Of a stretch of DNA of 64,000 bases, positions 26,909 through 36,373 are shown piece by piece. Within the stretch, counting starts at the first letter, position 1, and each line of letters opens with the position of its first letter. The notes beneath the pieces were generated by a model. It was not told the origin of the DNA. It made no database searches and worked only from the letters and a program-made list of their open reading frames with translations. Position numbers and translations under genes: made by a program. Source of the stretch: JAJDFU01 sp964641965 (GTDB lineage: Bacteria > Bacteroidota > Bacteroidia > Chitinophagales > Saprospiraceae); the NCBI GenBank assembly GCA_964641965.1, contig CAZXLD010000008.1:1-64000 (forward strand), read 5' to 3'.

Positions 26909-29900
26909 TTAAATCCCTTCCGGCAATCCTACCGTAACCCATTGCCCGGTATTTTGGGCCTGGATGCGGTTATTGTACATGGCCTCGCAGTGTACCCCCG
27001 GCAGATAATACCTACCCTGATAAGCTGCGTTCAATTGAACATAATAGGTAACTATTTCTCCCGGATTCAAATTAAAGAAGGTATACACCCGGTCGTCTCG
27101 AATATCCTGATAATCACTTGGGGAATTTTCAAATCGATTCATTCCTGAAAACCGGGCATTCAAGATTTCCCAACCCGAAGGGAAAATCTGGTCTAACGCA
27201 ATATCTGATATTCGGTATGGACGGTCTCCGGTATGGGTAATTTCCACCTGGGCAATAAAGTCCATCCCCTGTGGAAGATTGCTTGGATCCAGAGTGTTTC
27301 CGTTCAGGTCCTGATAGTTCGCTGTTAAACGGAGCCCTTCCGCTTTGGAGGTTTCCTGGCCTACGAGCGGTTGACCCTTAGAAACCAATCGTACAAATAA
27401 GAGCCCTTCTCCGTTGTTTTTCAGCTGAATAGGTGTATTACCTTCAAGTTGGGCTGGAAGAAGCTGAATGGTCTTGACCGGACTGTTAGAACCTTGATTT
27501 TGAGGATTGCTGGATCCGAAGGCGTAAGTGAAGTCCATTTGATTCTGCACACCCCCTTCTCCAACCAGCTTGCCAACCGCCAGCAAGCAATAGGCTGTTG
27601 TCTGGGTGCTAAACCATCCCACTTGTCCGAGGTCATCTGAAATGCGTTGCGCCAATTCAGCGGCCTGTTCTGTTTGTCCCAACAGGACGCGGGTCTCCAT
27701 AATCATGGCCAGGTTTCGAGTGGAAGAACCATACGTTCGGCTTGGGCCGTCATATGCTCTGACTTGATTGGTCAGGTTTGCCACCAATCGATTGGCGACC
27801 TCGGTCTGGCCAGCCAGGGCATAAGCAGCTGCCAGGCGCCACTGTGCTACCGGGCTGAGGTTTTGCTGTTCTCGAAGCCGGTTCATGGCGGCCATATCCG
27901 GTTGTTGTGCCAATGCCAAGGTGTACAGTCGATACGCCTGTGTCAACTCTTTTTCCTCCTTTTCCCAAGCATAACCATAAGGAACCTGGCCACTAGCGGG
28001 TTGCCACATCCGAGCCGTTTTTTGCTGAAAATCCAACCAGTTGGTCAACAAACCGGTAGGTACGGTATAACCGTTATTCTTGGCCTCCAGTAAAAAATGC
28101 CCTCCATAATTTGAGGCCCAATGGTTGGGGTTTGGGTCCCCCGGCCAATAGCCGAATCCTCCGGTTCCGGTTTGGAAAGCAAACATCCGCTGAATAGTAG
28201 CTTGGACGTTTTGCTTCATTTTCCGTTCCTGATTGGCATCTAATTCCAATACTCGCCCGGCATAGATCTGTGGAAAGCCTGCTGAAATAGTTTGCTCGGC
28301 ACAACCGTAGGGGTACTGAATAAGATATTGGAGCCGTTCACCAAAATTGAAGGGCGGTAAAGTAGACACTTCCAGGTACCCTTCCCGGGAATTGGAAACG
28401 CCGATTGGCTGGTAGGTACCCGACCAGGATTCTCCGGGTTTGAGGGTAGCCGAAACTATATCCGAGCGAAAGGCATTCGGGTTTCGAATCTCGACTGACA
28501 CCTCCTGGGAGGCTTGCTCCCCACCGCCGTTGGCCTCAATCAAAAAATTGGCCCTACCTGTAGTTTCATTGATATCCACATCAAAATAGACGATTTGGTT
28601 ACCCGGTTGCTGGAAGGAGAGTCGTTGGGTGTTGGTTCCAATACTCACTTTACCCGTACTTTCAGTCAGGCGCACCGTCACCTTTTTTACCTTGTCATCC
28701 ATGGCAAACACATTGACCGGAATACGGACACGCTCCCCTGGCCCAAGCACTCTTGGCAGGGTTGAAAGTACCATCAGCGGCTTTTTAACCGGTATGGTTT
28801 CGTCAGCAGACCCATAAGCACCATCTTGTGCTGCAACCACCATGGTCCGAACGGCACCCACATAATTGGGCATTTGCAGTTGATGACTGGCTTTCTGGCC
28901 TTTTTTCAATTGGAATGGCCCCAGGTGCATGACTACAGAAGCGAACCGACTCATTTCCTGCTGTTCTGCATCATTTTCTGCTCCGCCACCACCAACACTT
29001 AGGATTCGATCCAGTTGTCCCCCATAGGCACCCAATACCTGATCGTATACATCCCAGGTTTTGATGCCCAGCGCTTCTTTGGCGTAAAAAGCTCCATGAG
29101 GATCCGGTGTTCTGAAAGAAGTAATACCCAGTAGACCTTCGTCGACTACAGCAATGGTATAGGCCATGGGCTTGCCTTCTTTTTCTGCCACCTCAATGGT
29201 AAATTCACTTTCCGGGCGGATGGCTGCGGGTGCTGCGATGACGGGTTCCAAACGGGTACTTGGAGCTTCTACGGGGATGGGAAGTACCCCGTATAATCGA
29301 ATCGGACGATCGTTCTTGAGCTGTGCATGTTCCTGGATTAACGTAACATGGGCGTATACATTAGGAGCCATTTCGGGAGTGGCTGTGAAGCTGTACCGGT
29401 TTTCGCCTTGCTTTAAGTTGAGCCAGCGGGTTTCCAATATGTCGCTACCCGTTTCCAGGCTGATAAAGGCCCTGCAGTTTTCTTCGGCAGGAATAATGAG
29501 TTCTACTTCATCGTCTACCGCATAAGTCTCCTTGTCGCTTGTAAATGCAAGTAGAGCTGCATCCGTGGACCGGTCTGAAGATTCCGCATAGGGATATCCA
29601 ACGTACAGGAAGTCACCTGTGCAATGGCCATCGTTTTCTTCACAAACCCGGACTAGATACCGACCCCATTGAGGTAGGGTGACACTCCAATCGGCTTGTC
29701 CATCGGTGTTTGTGCGCAAGGTCGCCGATTGCTGTTCCTCCAGGTTGCGGTTGTAATTATAGGTGGATACGTTATTGCTGTTGCGTTCCCACCACCATCT
29801 CCATTCCACCCGGTACACCTCGGCGGTCAAGGTCCGATTTGCCAGCGGATTACCTTGAGCGTCCACTACCACCACATTGAGGTTGCCGGATTCATCTATA

Positions 29901-32488
29901 GAGAGTCGCTTTTGGCGATATTCATTTTCCGGAAGCTCAACCCCCACATAAGCGTTGTACGGACTAATTTCCTTGGTCTGCAAAGCCGTGCTAAAGTCGC
30001 CACCTTTTTCAAAAACCCGAGTTCGAAATTGTGCTGAAATCTTGCCGGAAGGGAGTGTGCGCGGGAAAAAATTGGTCGAGAAAGAGGCATTGCCACCATT
30101 GTCCAAAGTACCATTGAAAATGACATTCGACCGACCGGCGGTTCGACGGGTTGGATCGTCAAAAGCGTATGTACTGTACTTTGGGAAACTGGTATTTTTA
30201 CTGGATAATTGAGCTTCTACAATGGCCTCAAGGCCAGAAGCCGGTGCACCGTGAAGCCATTTAGCCGACACAGTTGCCTGCACCGTCCGATCATTGCCCA
30301 ACTGGATGACATCTGTGCCAAAATCCAAATCCATCTGGAGTCGGTTCGGTTTTATGGTTTCAACGAACATCCCTTTTTCGAAGGTAGCTCCTCCTGCTTT
30401 AACGATCGCTCTCCAAAGACCGGTTGGGTCTTCCTTTTTGGTAGAAAATGAAAGGTCGTAGATCCGACCCACATGGGAAAGCACACTTCGTTTTTCCACG
30501 AGTTGATTTCGGGGGTTGTATAGCTCCAGGACCACCGGATAGGCTTGGGGAAGGCTTCCGGATGCATCCTCCAGCATGAGGTTTAGATGAACCGAATCTC
30601 CAGGTCTCCAAGCACCTCGCTCTGTATAGAGATAGCCCTTAAGTCCTTTCTGAGCGCGGGTTCCGCTCACGTCAAACCTGCTTAAAGAAAGAGCATTGCC
30701 ATCCTGCAAGCGCAAATACCCCTTTTGGTCCCCTTTTTCAACTACTGCTATAAAGGGTTTGGTGTTCAGGTCCATTCGCAGGGTTCCATTACCGTCTGTC
30801 TTCCCCGACCCCAACGGCTGCTGGTAATAATCATAAAAGGTAATGGTGGCACCACTTACAGATCGGGTAGTACGCAGATCAGTAGCCGTGACCAGGAATT
30901 GGTTTTGATCATTGCCCTTGGCCATTAGACCCAGGTTGGAAGTCAGCACATTCCGGCGAACAAACTTTTCATAATTGTAAAAGGCGGGCTTACAGGGGTC
31001 GTCTCGATCTTCCCATCGGTAATCGGGATAGTATCCTTCAAAGCCATACCAGTTGTCCAGCAGTGAAGTCAGTTCTTCTTCGGCACTAAAATTAGCATCG
31101 AGTTCATCTTCCTGTTCCGTAAATTCATTGGCACAAGTGAATTGAGTGAAAGAGGGCATAAAACCGATGCGGACCTGATAAATGGCATCCGGATCCTGCT
31201 CAAACATGCTTCCCAGGTCCAAAGCATAACGCCCCCAGGTAGAAGCTTCAGCAGTTGGATTCAGCAAATGCAAATCTACCTTATGCTGGAGTACCAGTTT
31301 GCCAACCCGATACAATTCATCGCTTCCATCCAGATTATTGGTTTGCAGGAACTGCAGGATATTATCGTCATAAATCTTAAATACCTCTACCAGCACAGCA
31401 TTTAACCCGACAGCCTCGAAAGGAAAAATCAAGCCCTCCGACTCGGGCATGATCACCCCACGACCGACTAAACGCACCGCGGGGTCTGGCAAGTTTAAAC
31501 TCAGATCCCAAGCACTTTGGTTCTTCATGCGAATCCCATCACTGCTAAGGATTCCGGCTTCAGCTACTACCTGATATACACCGGATAACTTATTGCCCGG
31601 ATAAATGATCACTTGAGTACCATCGATTAAAAAGCGCAAATTTCCGCTGTAGCCACTCAGCCGAATAAGGCCGGCCAGGTCTTGACCGGCGTCCAGCGGA
31701 TCAGAAAACTGAAGGACAATGGATTGTTGGGGGTCTTGAACTACCTGGGCCTGGATAATTCGGAAATCGCCAAGGGCCGGGATTTCGATCGTCCGAGTCC
31801 CGGATTCATTAACGCCAATGGGTTTGCCATTCCAACTCAGGGTCAACTTACCTGGTTCATTAGTGCGTTGAATTCCGGAAATGGTAAATCGGTGTTCCAA
31901 TTGATCGGAAGTGTGAACCCATTGGATTTCCAGATCACTATTTTCTTGTCGAGCCTGTACGATTTGTTCTACGGCTTCCGGTTCGGCGATATCGGCGGTG
32001 TAAATTGCGCCCTTAAGTTCACGAACTTCAGATCGGTTATCCACGGTAGGGAACAAACCTTCGATGGCTAGATCATAGGCTTGATCCCTTGTGTTGAAGG
32101 AAAACGATACTTGTTGGGCTTCTTTGGGAGTGCCAGGAAACAGCCGTTCCAGTTGAAGGGTAGCGGTGTAAACCTGGCCACTTTTCATGGGTACTTCCGG
32201 TTCAAATCGCAGTGTGCGCGCATCTTCCCAGTACAAGTCGCCGGATGCTGCCGGGGATAATTGAAGCAGTTCGGAATCCGCCAGACTTCCGATTTGTTCT
32301 GCCGAGATCGGACTTTGTGTGAATCGAATGCGCACAGGGCCCGCTTTGGAAAGAATGCCGGAAGAAAACCCGGAGATGTAAGGCTGAGCTTCCTCTGGAA
32401 AGGCACTGGGGCCACTGGGTCTGGAACAAGAAAAGGATGCCAGCAGGATAAGAAGGGAAAGGAAGCGAAAGGCTGGGAAATTGTACAT
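26909..32488 (-). CDS. Bacterial alpha-2-macroglobulin family lipoprotein
   Basis: Very large envelope protein of 1859 residues. The N-terminal hydrophobic segment ends in LLASFSCSRPSG, a plausible but imperfect lipobox. MG-type beta domains (DSVHLNLML, YAVDDEVELIIPAEENC) lead to the core, then the thioester motif YGCAEQ near residue 1394, an alpha-helical TED region (MFAFQTGTGGFGYWPGDPNP) and a receptor-like C-terminal beta domain. A Cys and Gln thioester pair is thus retained. Such proteins trap proteases in the periplasm. In Enterobacteria they pair with pbpC; no penicillin-binding protein is next to this one. Confidence 0.9.
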   Translation of the reverse strand: MYNFPAFRFLSLLILLASFSCSRPSGPSAFPEEAQPYISGFSSGILSKAGPVRIRFTQSPISAEQIGSLADSELLQLSPAASGDLYWEDARTLRFEPEVPMKSGQVYTATLQLERLFPGTPKEAQQVSFSFNTRDQAYDLAIEGLFPTVDNRSEVRELKGAIYTADIAEPEAVEQIVQARQENSDLEIQWVHTSDQLEHRFTISGIQRTNEPGKLTLSWNGKPIGVNESGTRTIEIPALGDFRIIQAQVVQDPQQSIVLQFSDPLDAGQDLAGLIRLSGYSGNLRFLIDGTQVIIYPGNKLSGVYQVVAEAGILSSDGIRMKNQSAWDLSLNLPDPAVRLVGRGVIMPESEGLIFPFEAVGLNAVLVEVFKIYDDNILQFLQTNNLDGSDELYRVGKLVLQHKVDLHLLNPTAEASTWGRYALDLGSMFEQDPDAIYQVRIGFMPSFTQFTCANEFTEQEDELDANFSAEEELTSLLDNWYGFEGYYPDYRWEDRDDPCKPAFYNYEKFVRRNVLTSNLGLMAKGNDQNQFLVTATDLRTTRSVSGATITFYDYYQQPLGSGKTDGNGTLRMDLNTKPFIAVVEKGDQKGYLRLQDGNALSLSRFDVSGTRAQKGLKGYLYTERGAWRPGDSVHLNLMLEDASGSLPQAYPVVLELYNPRNQLVEKRSVLSHVGRIYDLSFSTKKEDPTGLWRAIVKAGGATFEKGMFVETIKPNRLQMDLDFGTDVIQLGNDRTVQATVSAKWLHGAPASGLEAIVEAQLSSKNTSFPKYSTYAFDDPTRRTAGRSNVIFNGTLDNGGNASFSTNFFPRTLPSGKISAQFRTRVFEKGGDFSTALQTKEISPYNAYVGVELPENEYRQKRLSIDESGNLNVVVVDAQGNPLANRTLTAEVYRVEWRWWWERNSNNVSTYNYNRNLEEQQSATLRTNTDGQADWSVTLPQWGRYLVRVCEENDGHCTGDFLYVGYPYAESSDRSTDAALLAFTSDKETYAVDDEVELIIPAEENCRAFISLETGSDILETRWLNLKQGENRYSFTATPEMAPNVYAHVTLIQEHAQLKNDRPIRLYGVLPIPVEAPSTRLEPVIAAPAAIRPESEFTIEVAEKEGKPMAYTIAVVDEGLLGITSFRTPDPHGAFYAKEALGIKTWDVYDQVLGAYGGQLDRILSVGGGGAENDAEQQEMSRFASVVMHLGPFQLKKGQKASHQLQMPNYVGAVRTMVVAAQDGAYGSADETIPVKKPLMVLSTLPRVLGPGERVRIPVNVFAMDDKVKKVTVRLTESTGKVSIGTNTQRLSFQQPGNQIVYFDVDINETTGRANFLIEANGGGEQASQEVSVEIRNPNAFRSDIVSATLKPGESWSGTYQPIGVSNSREGYLEVSTLPPFNFGERLQYLIQYPYGCAEQTISAGFPQIYAGRVLELDANQERKMKQNVQATIQRMFAFQTGTGGFGYWPGDPNPNHWASNYGGHFLLEAKNNGYTVPTGLLTNWLDFQQKTARMWQPASGQVPYGYAWEKEEKELTQAYRLYTLALAQQPDMAAMNRLREQQNLSPVAQWRLAAAYALAGQTEVANRLVANLTNQVRAYDGPSRTYGSSTRNLAMIMETRVLLGQTEQAAELAQRISDDLGQVGWFSTQTTAYCLLAVGKLVGEGGVQNQMDFTYAFGSSNPQNQGSNSPVKTIQLLPAQLEGNTPIQLKNNGEGLLFVRLVSKGQPLVGQETSKAEGLRLTANYQDLNGNTLDPSNLPQGMDFIAQVEITHTGDRPYRISDIALDQIFPSGWEILNARFSGMNRFENSPSDYQDIRDDRVYTFFNLNPGEIVTYYVQLNAAYQGRYYLPGVHCEAMYNNRIQAQNTGQWVTVGLPEGI

Positions 32489-32621
32489 AATTTTAGGATT
32501 GGGCGTTTTACGATTTGGTGGAGTTGGGGAATATTTATTGAATTGCTGTGAACTTGCCGAAAAGGTTGTCGTTTTGAACAGACTTTATATGTTCTTCAAA
32601 GCCCTGTTAAATTAATTGTTT

Positions 32622-33257
32622 ATGCTGGAATTCCTTCCACAGTTTCCGCTTCAAATTGTGGTTTTCCCAGGAGAAGTGGTCAATCTACACATTTTTGAAC
32701 CTCGTTACAGGGAATTGGTGAGCGATTGCGAAAACCAACAGATCAACTTTGGAATACCAACTTTTTTGGATGGGAATGTGCAGCCAACCGGAACTGAAGT
32801 CAGTTTAGTTGAAATTGTAAAAAAGTACCCGGAGGGAGAATCCGACATTCGGGTCAAAGGAGAACGCCTCTATTCCATCCACGAATTTTACCCGGTAGCA
32901 TCGGGCAAACTCTATGCAGGAGCTGAGGTCGACTGGGTTAAAACGGATATGCGCGGCAATCCGGCCATGCGGCTCCAGATATTAGAGCAGGTGCAGGAAC
33001 TGTTTGCGCTGCTTGGCATCACTAAGGAGTTGCCCTCCGAGGAAGATCGATTTTCGGTATTTGCTATTGCCCATCACCTAGGGCTTAATTTGCAGCAGGA
33101 ATACGAGCTCTTGAACCTGTTCTCTGAATTTGAGCGTCAGCAATATGTGTTGAGCCATCTGACCAACACACTACCGGTCGTTAAGGAGATGGAAAACTTG
33201 AGAGCAAGGGTGCAAATGAATGGGCATTTCAGAAACCTGAAGCCGCCTAACTTCTAA
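32622..33257 (+). CDS. Lon substrate-binding domain protein
   Basis: Stand-alone LON N-terminal domain of about 211 residues with no ATPase or protease module. The family start FPLQIVVFPGEVVNLHIFEPRY is clear, and a helical second half follows (FALLGITKELPSEEDRFSVF, HLGLNLQQEYELLNLF, RQQYVLSHLTNTLPVVKEME). The ATG at 32622 is chosen; a TTG lies two codons earlier. These proteins are widespread in Bacteroidota, and their biochemical role is not established. Confidence 0.88.
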   Translation: MLEFLPQFPLQIVVFPGEVVNLHIFEPRYRELVSDCENQQINFGIPTFLDGNVQPTGTEVSLVEIVKKYPEGESDIRVKGERLYSIHEFYPVASGKLYAGAEVDWVKTDMRGNPAMRLQILEQVQELFALLGITKELPSEEDRFSVFAIAHHLGLNLQQEYELLNLFSEFERQQYVLSHLTNTLPVVKEMENLRARVQMNGHFRNLKPPNF

Positions 33258-33500
33258 AGATTGCCACACAGACATCCGGGACGTTTGGACCCGATAAAAC
33301 AGGATTATGGCTTGCTGATCCGGTTCGGTAATCCCCTTGTCTTTCAAAAAGAATTCTGATAAACAGAACTGAGGCCCGCCCTAGTCAGATCAAGTCAGGC
33401 CAATATTTGATAAATGTTGACCCAAACTTTCTGATGCCCATGTGGCTGGGAGTATCGATATACTCAACAGTAAAAGTAAGCTTCCTTGACCCAGCTAATC

Positions 33501-33551
33501 AAGGGGGGGCCACATGTTTTACCGGCTTTTAACATTTTAGGCCCCCCTTTT
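33501..33551 (+). terminator. Possible terminator hairpin between Lon-N and PorV-like genes
   Basis: Inverted repeat aagggggggcc / ggccccccttt with a 28-nt loop and a short T run on the plus strand. Its right arm lies within the last codons of the PorV-like gene. The long loop lowers confidence. Confidence 0.4.
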
Positions 33552-34631
33552 CCGCTTAAATGCTAAACGGAGGGAGATGATGTGGGAGAAGGTTTCTCGG
33601 CTATCCCCGGGGTCCGTAAAGGCATAATCGACAAAAAAGGTGTGAATCCGAAAACCCACCCCGAAAGAAGGGCGAACACTCAAAAACTCCTCGTCTTGAA
33701 AATCCCGCTCCTGCTGGAATTGATTCACCCCTCCTCTAAGAAAGACGAAGTTGCCGTAGCCAAATTCCAGGCCAAAGGAAGGGTCAAGGCTGATGGGCGA
33801 AGCGGAAATCAACGTATTGCGTCGGCCGTCGGTGGTGGCCGTAAGGTTGGCTTCCGGAAGTAAACTCACTTTCCCGAGTTGGAATAGATAGCCAAAGCCC
33901 AAGATCAATTGCGGTTTGGTAATTTCCAGACTATTGATGGGGACTTCATTATTGGTCAGTTCGAGTACCTCCTTTTCATCATCAGTAAAGGAGAAGGTCC
34001 AGGCGTTAAAAGTAGTCGTGATATCTCTTGCCATGAAGCCAACCCGAAACCCTTTTAAGCGGTACTGAATGCCCAGATCGAGTCCAAATCCCCAGGAATT
34101 GGCAAATGGGCCAATTTGTCGATACACCACTTTGGCGCTTCCGCCTATGAAAAGTTGGCCATTTCGGATGCGAAGGGGTTGTCCGTAGCTGATGAAAAAT
34201 GCATAGTCTGCTGCTGAAAACTCGGTTACATTATCAAAATTAACCGTGCCGTCACTTTCGTACAGGCTGAGGGTATTGGGAATTTCGTCGATACCGAATC
34301 GAATAAAGGAAAAGGCAAGGCGTCGCTGCGAGTTGGAGAGCGGGAGCGATACAGAAGCAAAATCAAACTTCCCCACACCGGCAAACCACTCTGCGTGCAT
34401 GGCACTTAGATCCAGACTGTAAGTAGAGTCAGTGGCGGCCAGTCCCGCAGGGTTCCAATACGATGCCGAACCATCTGCTACAGAGGCGGCCACCGAATTG
34501 CCCATTGCCTGAGCACGGGCGCTCACTCCGATAGATAAAAATTCATTGCTGTACTTCTGCCCGGACAGGGTCAAGCAGATCAGACTAAAAACAATAAGTC
34601 CGGAAGTTCTGAGCGCGTAGATGTGGGCCAT
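33537..34631 (-). CDS. PorV/PorQ-family outer membrane barrel protein
   Basis: Outer membrane protein of about 364 residues with a signal peptide (SGLIVFSLICLTLSGQ). The family hallmark follows the signal: FLSIGVSARAQAMGNSVAA and ASYWNPAGLA. The rest is alternating beta-strands consistent with a FadL-like barrel (for example WGFGLDLGIQYRL, SFGVGFRIHTFFVDYAF). PorV and PorQ help T9SS clients attach or move between translocon and attachment complex. It is PorV/PorQ-like, but which of the two, or a paralogue, cannot be told. The ATG at 34631 is chosen ten codons inside the longer frame. Confidence 0.82.
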   Translation of the reverse strand: MAHIYALRTSGLIVFSLICLTLSGQKYSNEFLSIGVSARAQAMGNSVAASVADGSASYWNPAGLAATDSTYSLDLSAMHAEWFAGVGKFDFASVSLPLSNSQRRLAFSFIRFGIDEIPNTLSLYESDGTVNFDNVTEFSAADYAFFISYGQPLRIRNGQLFIGGSAKVVYRQIGPFANSWGFGLDLGIQYRLKGFRVGFMARDITTTFNAWTFSFTDDEKEVLELTNNEVPINSLEITKPQLILGFGYLFQLGKVSLLPEANLTATTDGRRNTLISASPISLDPSFGLEFGYGNFVFLRGGVNQFQQERDFQDEEFLSVRPSFGVGFRIHTFFVDYAFTDPGDSRETFSHIISLRLAFKRKRGA

Positions 34632-34714
34632 GCCGTAAAAACAAGTTGGAATCCGGTTCATTAACGATGGTTAAACCTCAAAATTTCAGTTGCTGGAGCA
34701 GAATGACGACAAAA

Positions 34715-35716
34715 CTAAAAAACACGCTCTTCTTCTTGTACCGACTCCTTTAGATCCCGATTAACTGCAATAGAGGCATTCAGCTCATACCCGATCAACA
34801 CACTTATCGCATTCAGTTCAATCCAAAGCATAATCACAATGATGGCTCCGATAGAGCCGTACAGTTGGTTGTAGGTGCCAAAATTATTCACATATGTAGA
34901 AAAAACCAGAGAAACCAAGCCTGCTAAACCGGTTGCAACCAGTGAGCCCGGAGTAAACCACCTGAATTTTTGCCGCAGAGGAGCTCCATAGCGGTAAATG
35001 ACACTGATTGCACTATGGGCCAGAAAAAAGACAATCAGCCAACGGAGTGCGTTGAGCAGGAATAAAGTCAAATTATCCAGCCCGGTAAAATCTCCCAACT
35101 CCCGGATTACATAGCCGCCGACAATACTTAGGACAACCGAGACAATGACCATGGCCGAAACTGCGAAGGTAAGTGCCACGGCAATGATCCGTTTTCGGAA
35201 AAAATTGCGCTGTTTGTAGGTGAGCTGGTACGATTTTTCAAAGCTGCGCATGATGGCCAGCATGCCGTTGGACGAAAAAAACACAGTAAGGATGAATCCG
35301 AAGCTGAAAAGTCCGGTTCTTGGATTGGATGTAATGTCCTCTATGAATTCGAATAAGCGATCCCCAGCTACACCGGGCATTACATTCTTGATCTGCTCTT
35401 CCAAGATAAGGTCAAAATTTTCTCCTTCCGGCAGGAATCGTACGACATATCGTTTTACATAGGGGAGCAGGGTAAACAGGGAAATGAGACTCGGGAAAAC
35501 GGATAAAAAGAAACTGAATGCAATGGAATTGGCCCGCATAATCAGGTCCAGCCGCCTGAACTCGTTGAAAATAAAGACCATAACATCATAAATAGGAACA
35601 CCTGAAAAGCCGGGCAGCGACCTTCTTCTGGCCCACACGTTGAGTTTTCGGATCAATCTGGAATGCAGGAACCGGTCTTTTATCTTCAGGAACCAGATTT
35701 TGAGCTTATTCAACAA
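34715..35716 (-). CDS. YihY/BrkB family inner membrane protein
   Basis: Membrane protein of about 333 residues with several membrane spans (FSFFLSVFPSLISLFTLLPY, VIVSVVLSIVGGYVIREL, GSIGAIIVIMLWIELNAISV). The family motif ANSIAFSFFLSVFPSL and the C-terminal YGSIGAIIVIMLWIE pattern are typical. No ATG precedes the conserved part; TTG codons at 35716, 35713 and 35737 are candidates, each overlapping the upstream thioesterase gene. Some members were called ribonuclease BN in error. Function unknown. Confidence 0.85.
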   Translation of the reverse strand: MLNKLKIWFLKIKDRFLHSRLIRKLNVWARRRSLPGFSGVPIYDVMVFIFNEFRRLDLIMRANSIAFSFFLSVFPSLISLFTLLPYVKRYVVRFLPEGENFDLILEEQIKNVMPGVAGDRLFEFIEDITSNPRTGLFSFGFILTVFFSSNGMLAIMRSFEKSYQLTYKQRNFFRKRIIAVALTFAVSAMVIVSVVLSIVGGYVIRELGDFTGLDNLTLFLLNALRWLIVFFLAHSAISVIYRYGAPLRQKFRWFTPGSLVATGLAGLVSLVFSTYVNNFGTYNQLYGSIGAIIVIMLWIELNAISVLIGYELNASIAVNRDLKESVQEEERVF

Positions 35717-36119
35717 AATAGGGCCGCAGTTTTTCAATCAAAAATAAAGGGGCCGGCACGCGTTTGCCGGTTTGATTATTTACAAAACATAGTCGAACCT
35801 TTCCAGCGTTGACCAACTTGTTGTCCTCGTTAAACAACTCCATGGCAAAGGTGATGTAGTCTTCGGGCAATTGCTGCAATTGCGTTTGTATGGTGATCAG
35901 TTCGTCGTATTTCGCAGGTCTTAGATAGCGAGTTTGCATGCTGACTACCGGCATGCCGATTTGGTGGTGTTCTTCCATTTCCCGGTAGGTGAGTCCCAGA
36001 GAACGAATGAGTTCAACCCGGCCGATTTCATAGTATTGGGCGTAATGGCCATAATATAGATAACCCATTTGATCGGTCTCTCCATATCGAACCCGTTTTT
36101 TGAACTGGTGGGAAAGCAT
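35706..36119 (-). CDS. YbgC-like acyl-CoA thioesterase
   Basis: Hotdog-fold thioesterase of 137 residues. The 4HBT start is RVRYGETDQMGYLYYGHYAQYYE with the catalytic Asp in TDQMG; the second strand is GMPVVSMQTRYLRPAKYDE. It probably hydrolyses short- or medium-chain acyl-CoA esters. The 3' end overlaps the YihY/BrkB gene by about 10 bp, indicating translational coupling. Confidence 0.88.
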   Translation of the reverse strand: MLSHQFKKRVRYGETDQMGYLYYGHYAQYYEIGRVELIRSLGLTYREMEEHHQIGMPVVSMQTRYLRPAKYDELITIQTQLQQLPEDYITFAMELFNEDNKLVNAGKVRLCFVNNQTGKRVPAPLFLIEKLRPYFVE

Positions 36120-36373
36120 AAAGGAGGTACATTTTGGAAAGGGAAATTAACCATTTCCGTTGGTAGGCCAGGCAACTGGGTTGGGTAATCCAGGTTTAGG
36201 TCAAATCCTGCAAGCGAAATGAATAATTGCCGGATTGCAGGAGTTCAGAATTGTGCAAGAACGGTTTTTTCTTTTATTTGTAGGAGTTATCCTTAGCTCT
36301 ATCGATTACTTCATCCCTTGGGCAACTGATTGAGTCCATAATGCGTATTGGTAGATAGTGAAAACAGATTCCT

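Noticed and set aside
34715..35716. Ribonuclease BN annotation
   Set aside because: YihY/BrkB membrane proteins were once labelled this way, but RNase BN is a different, soluble MBL enzyme.
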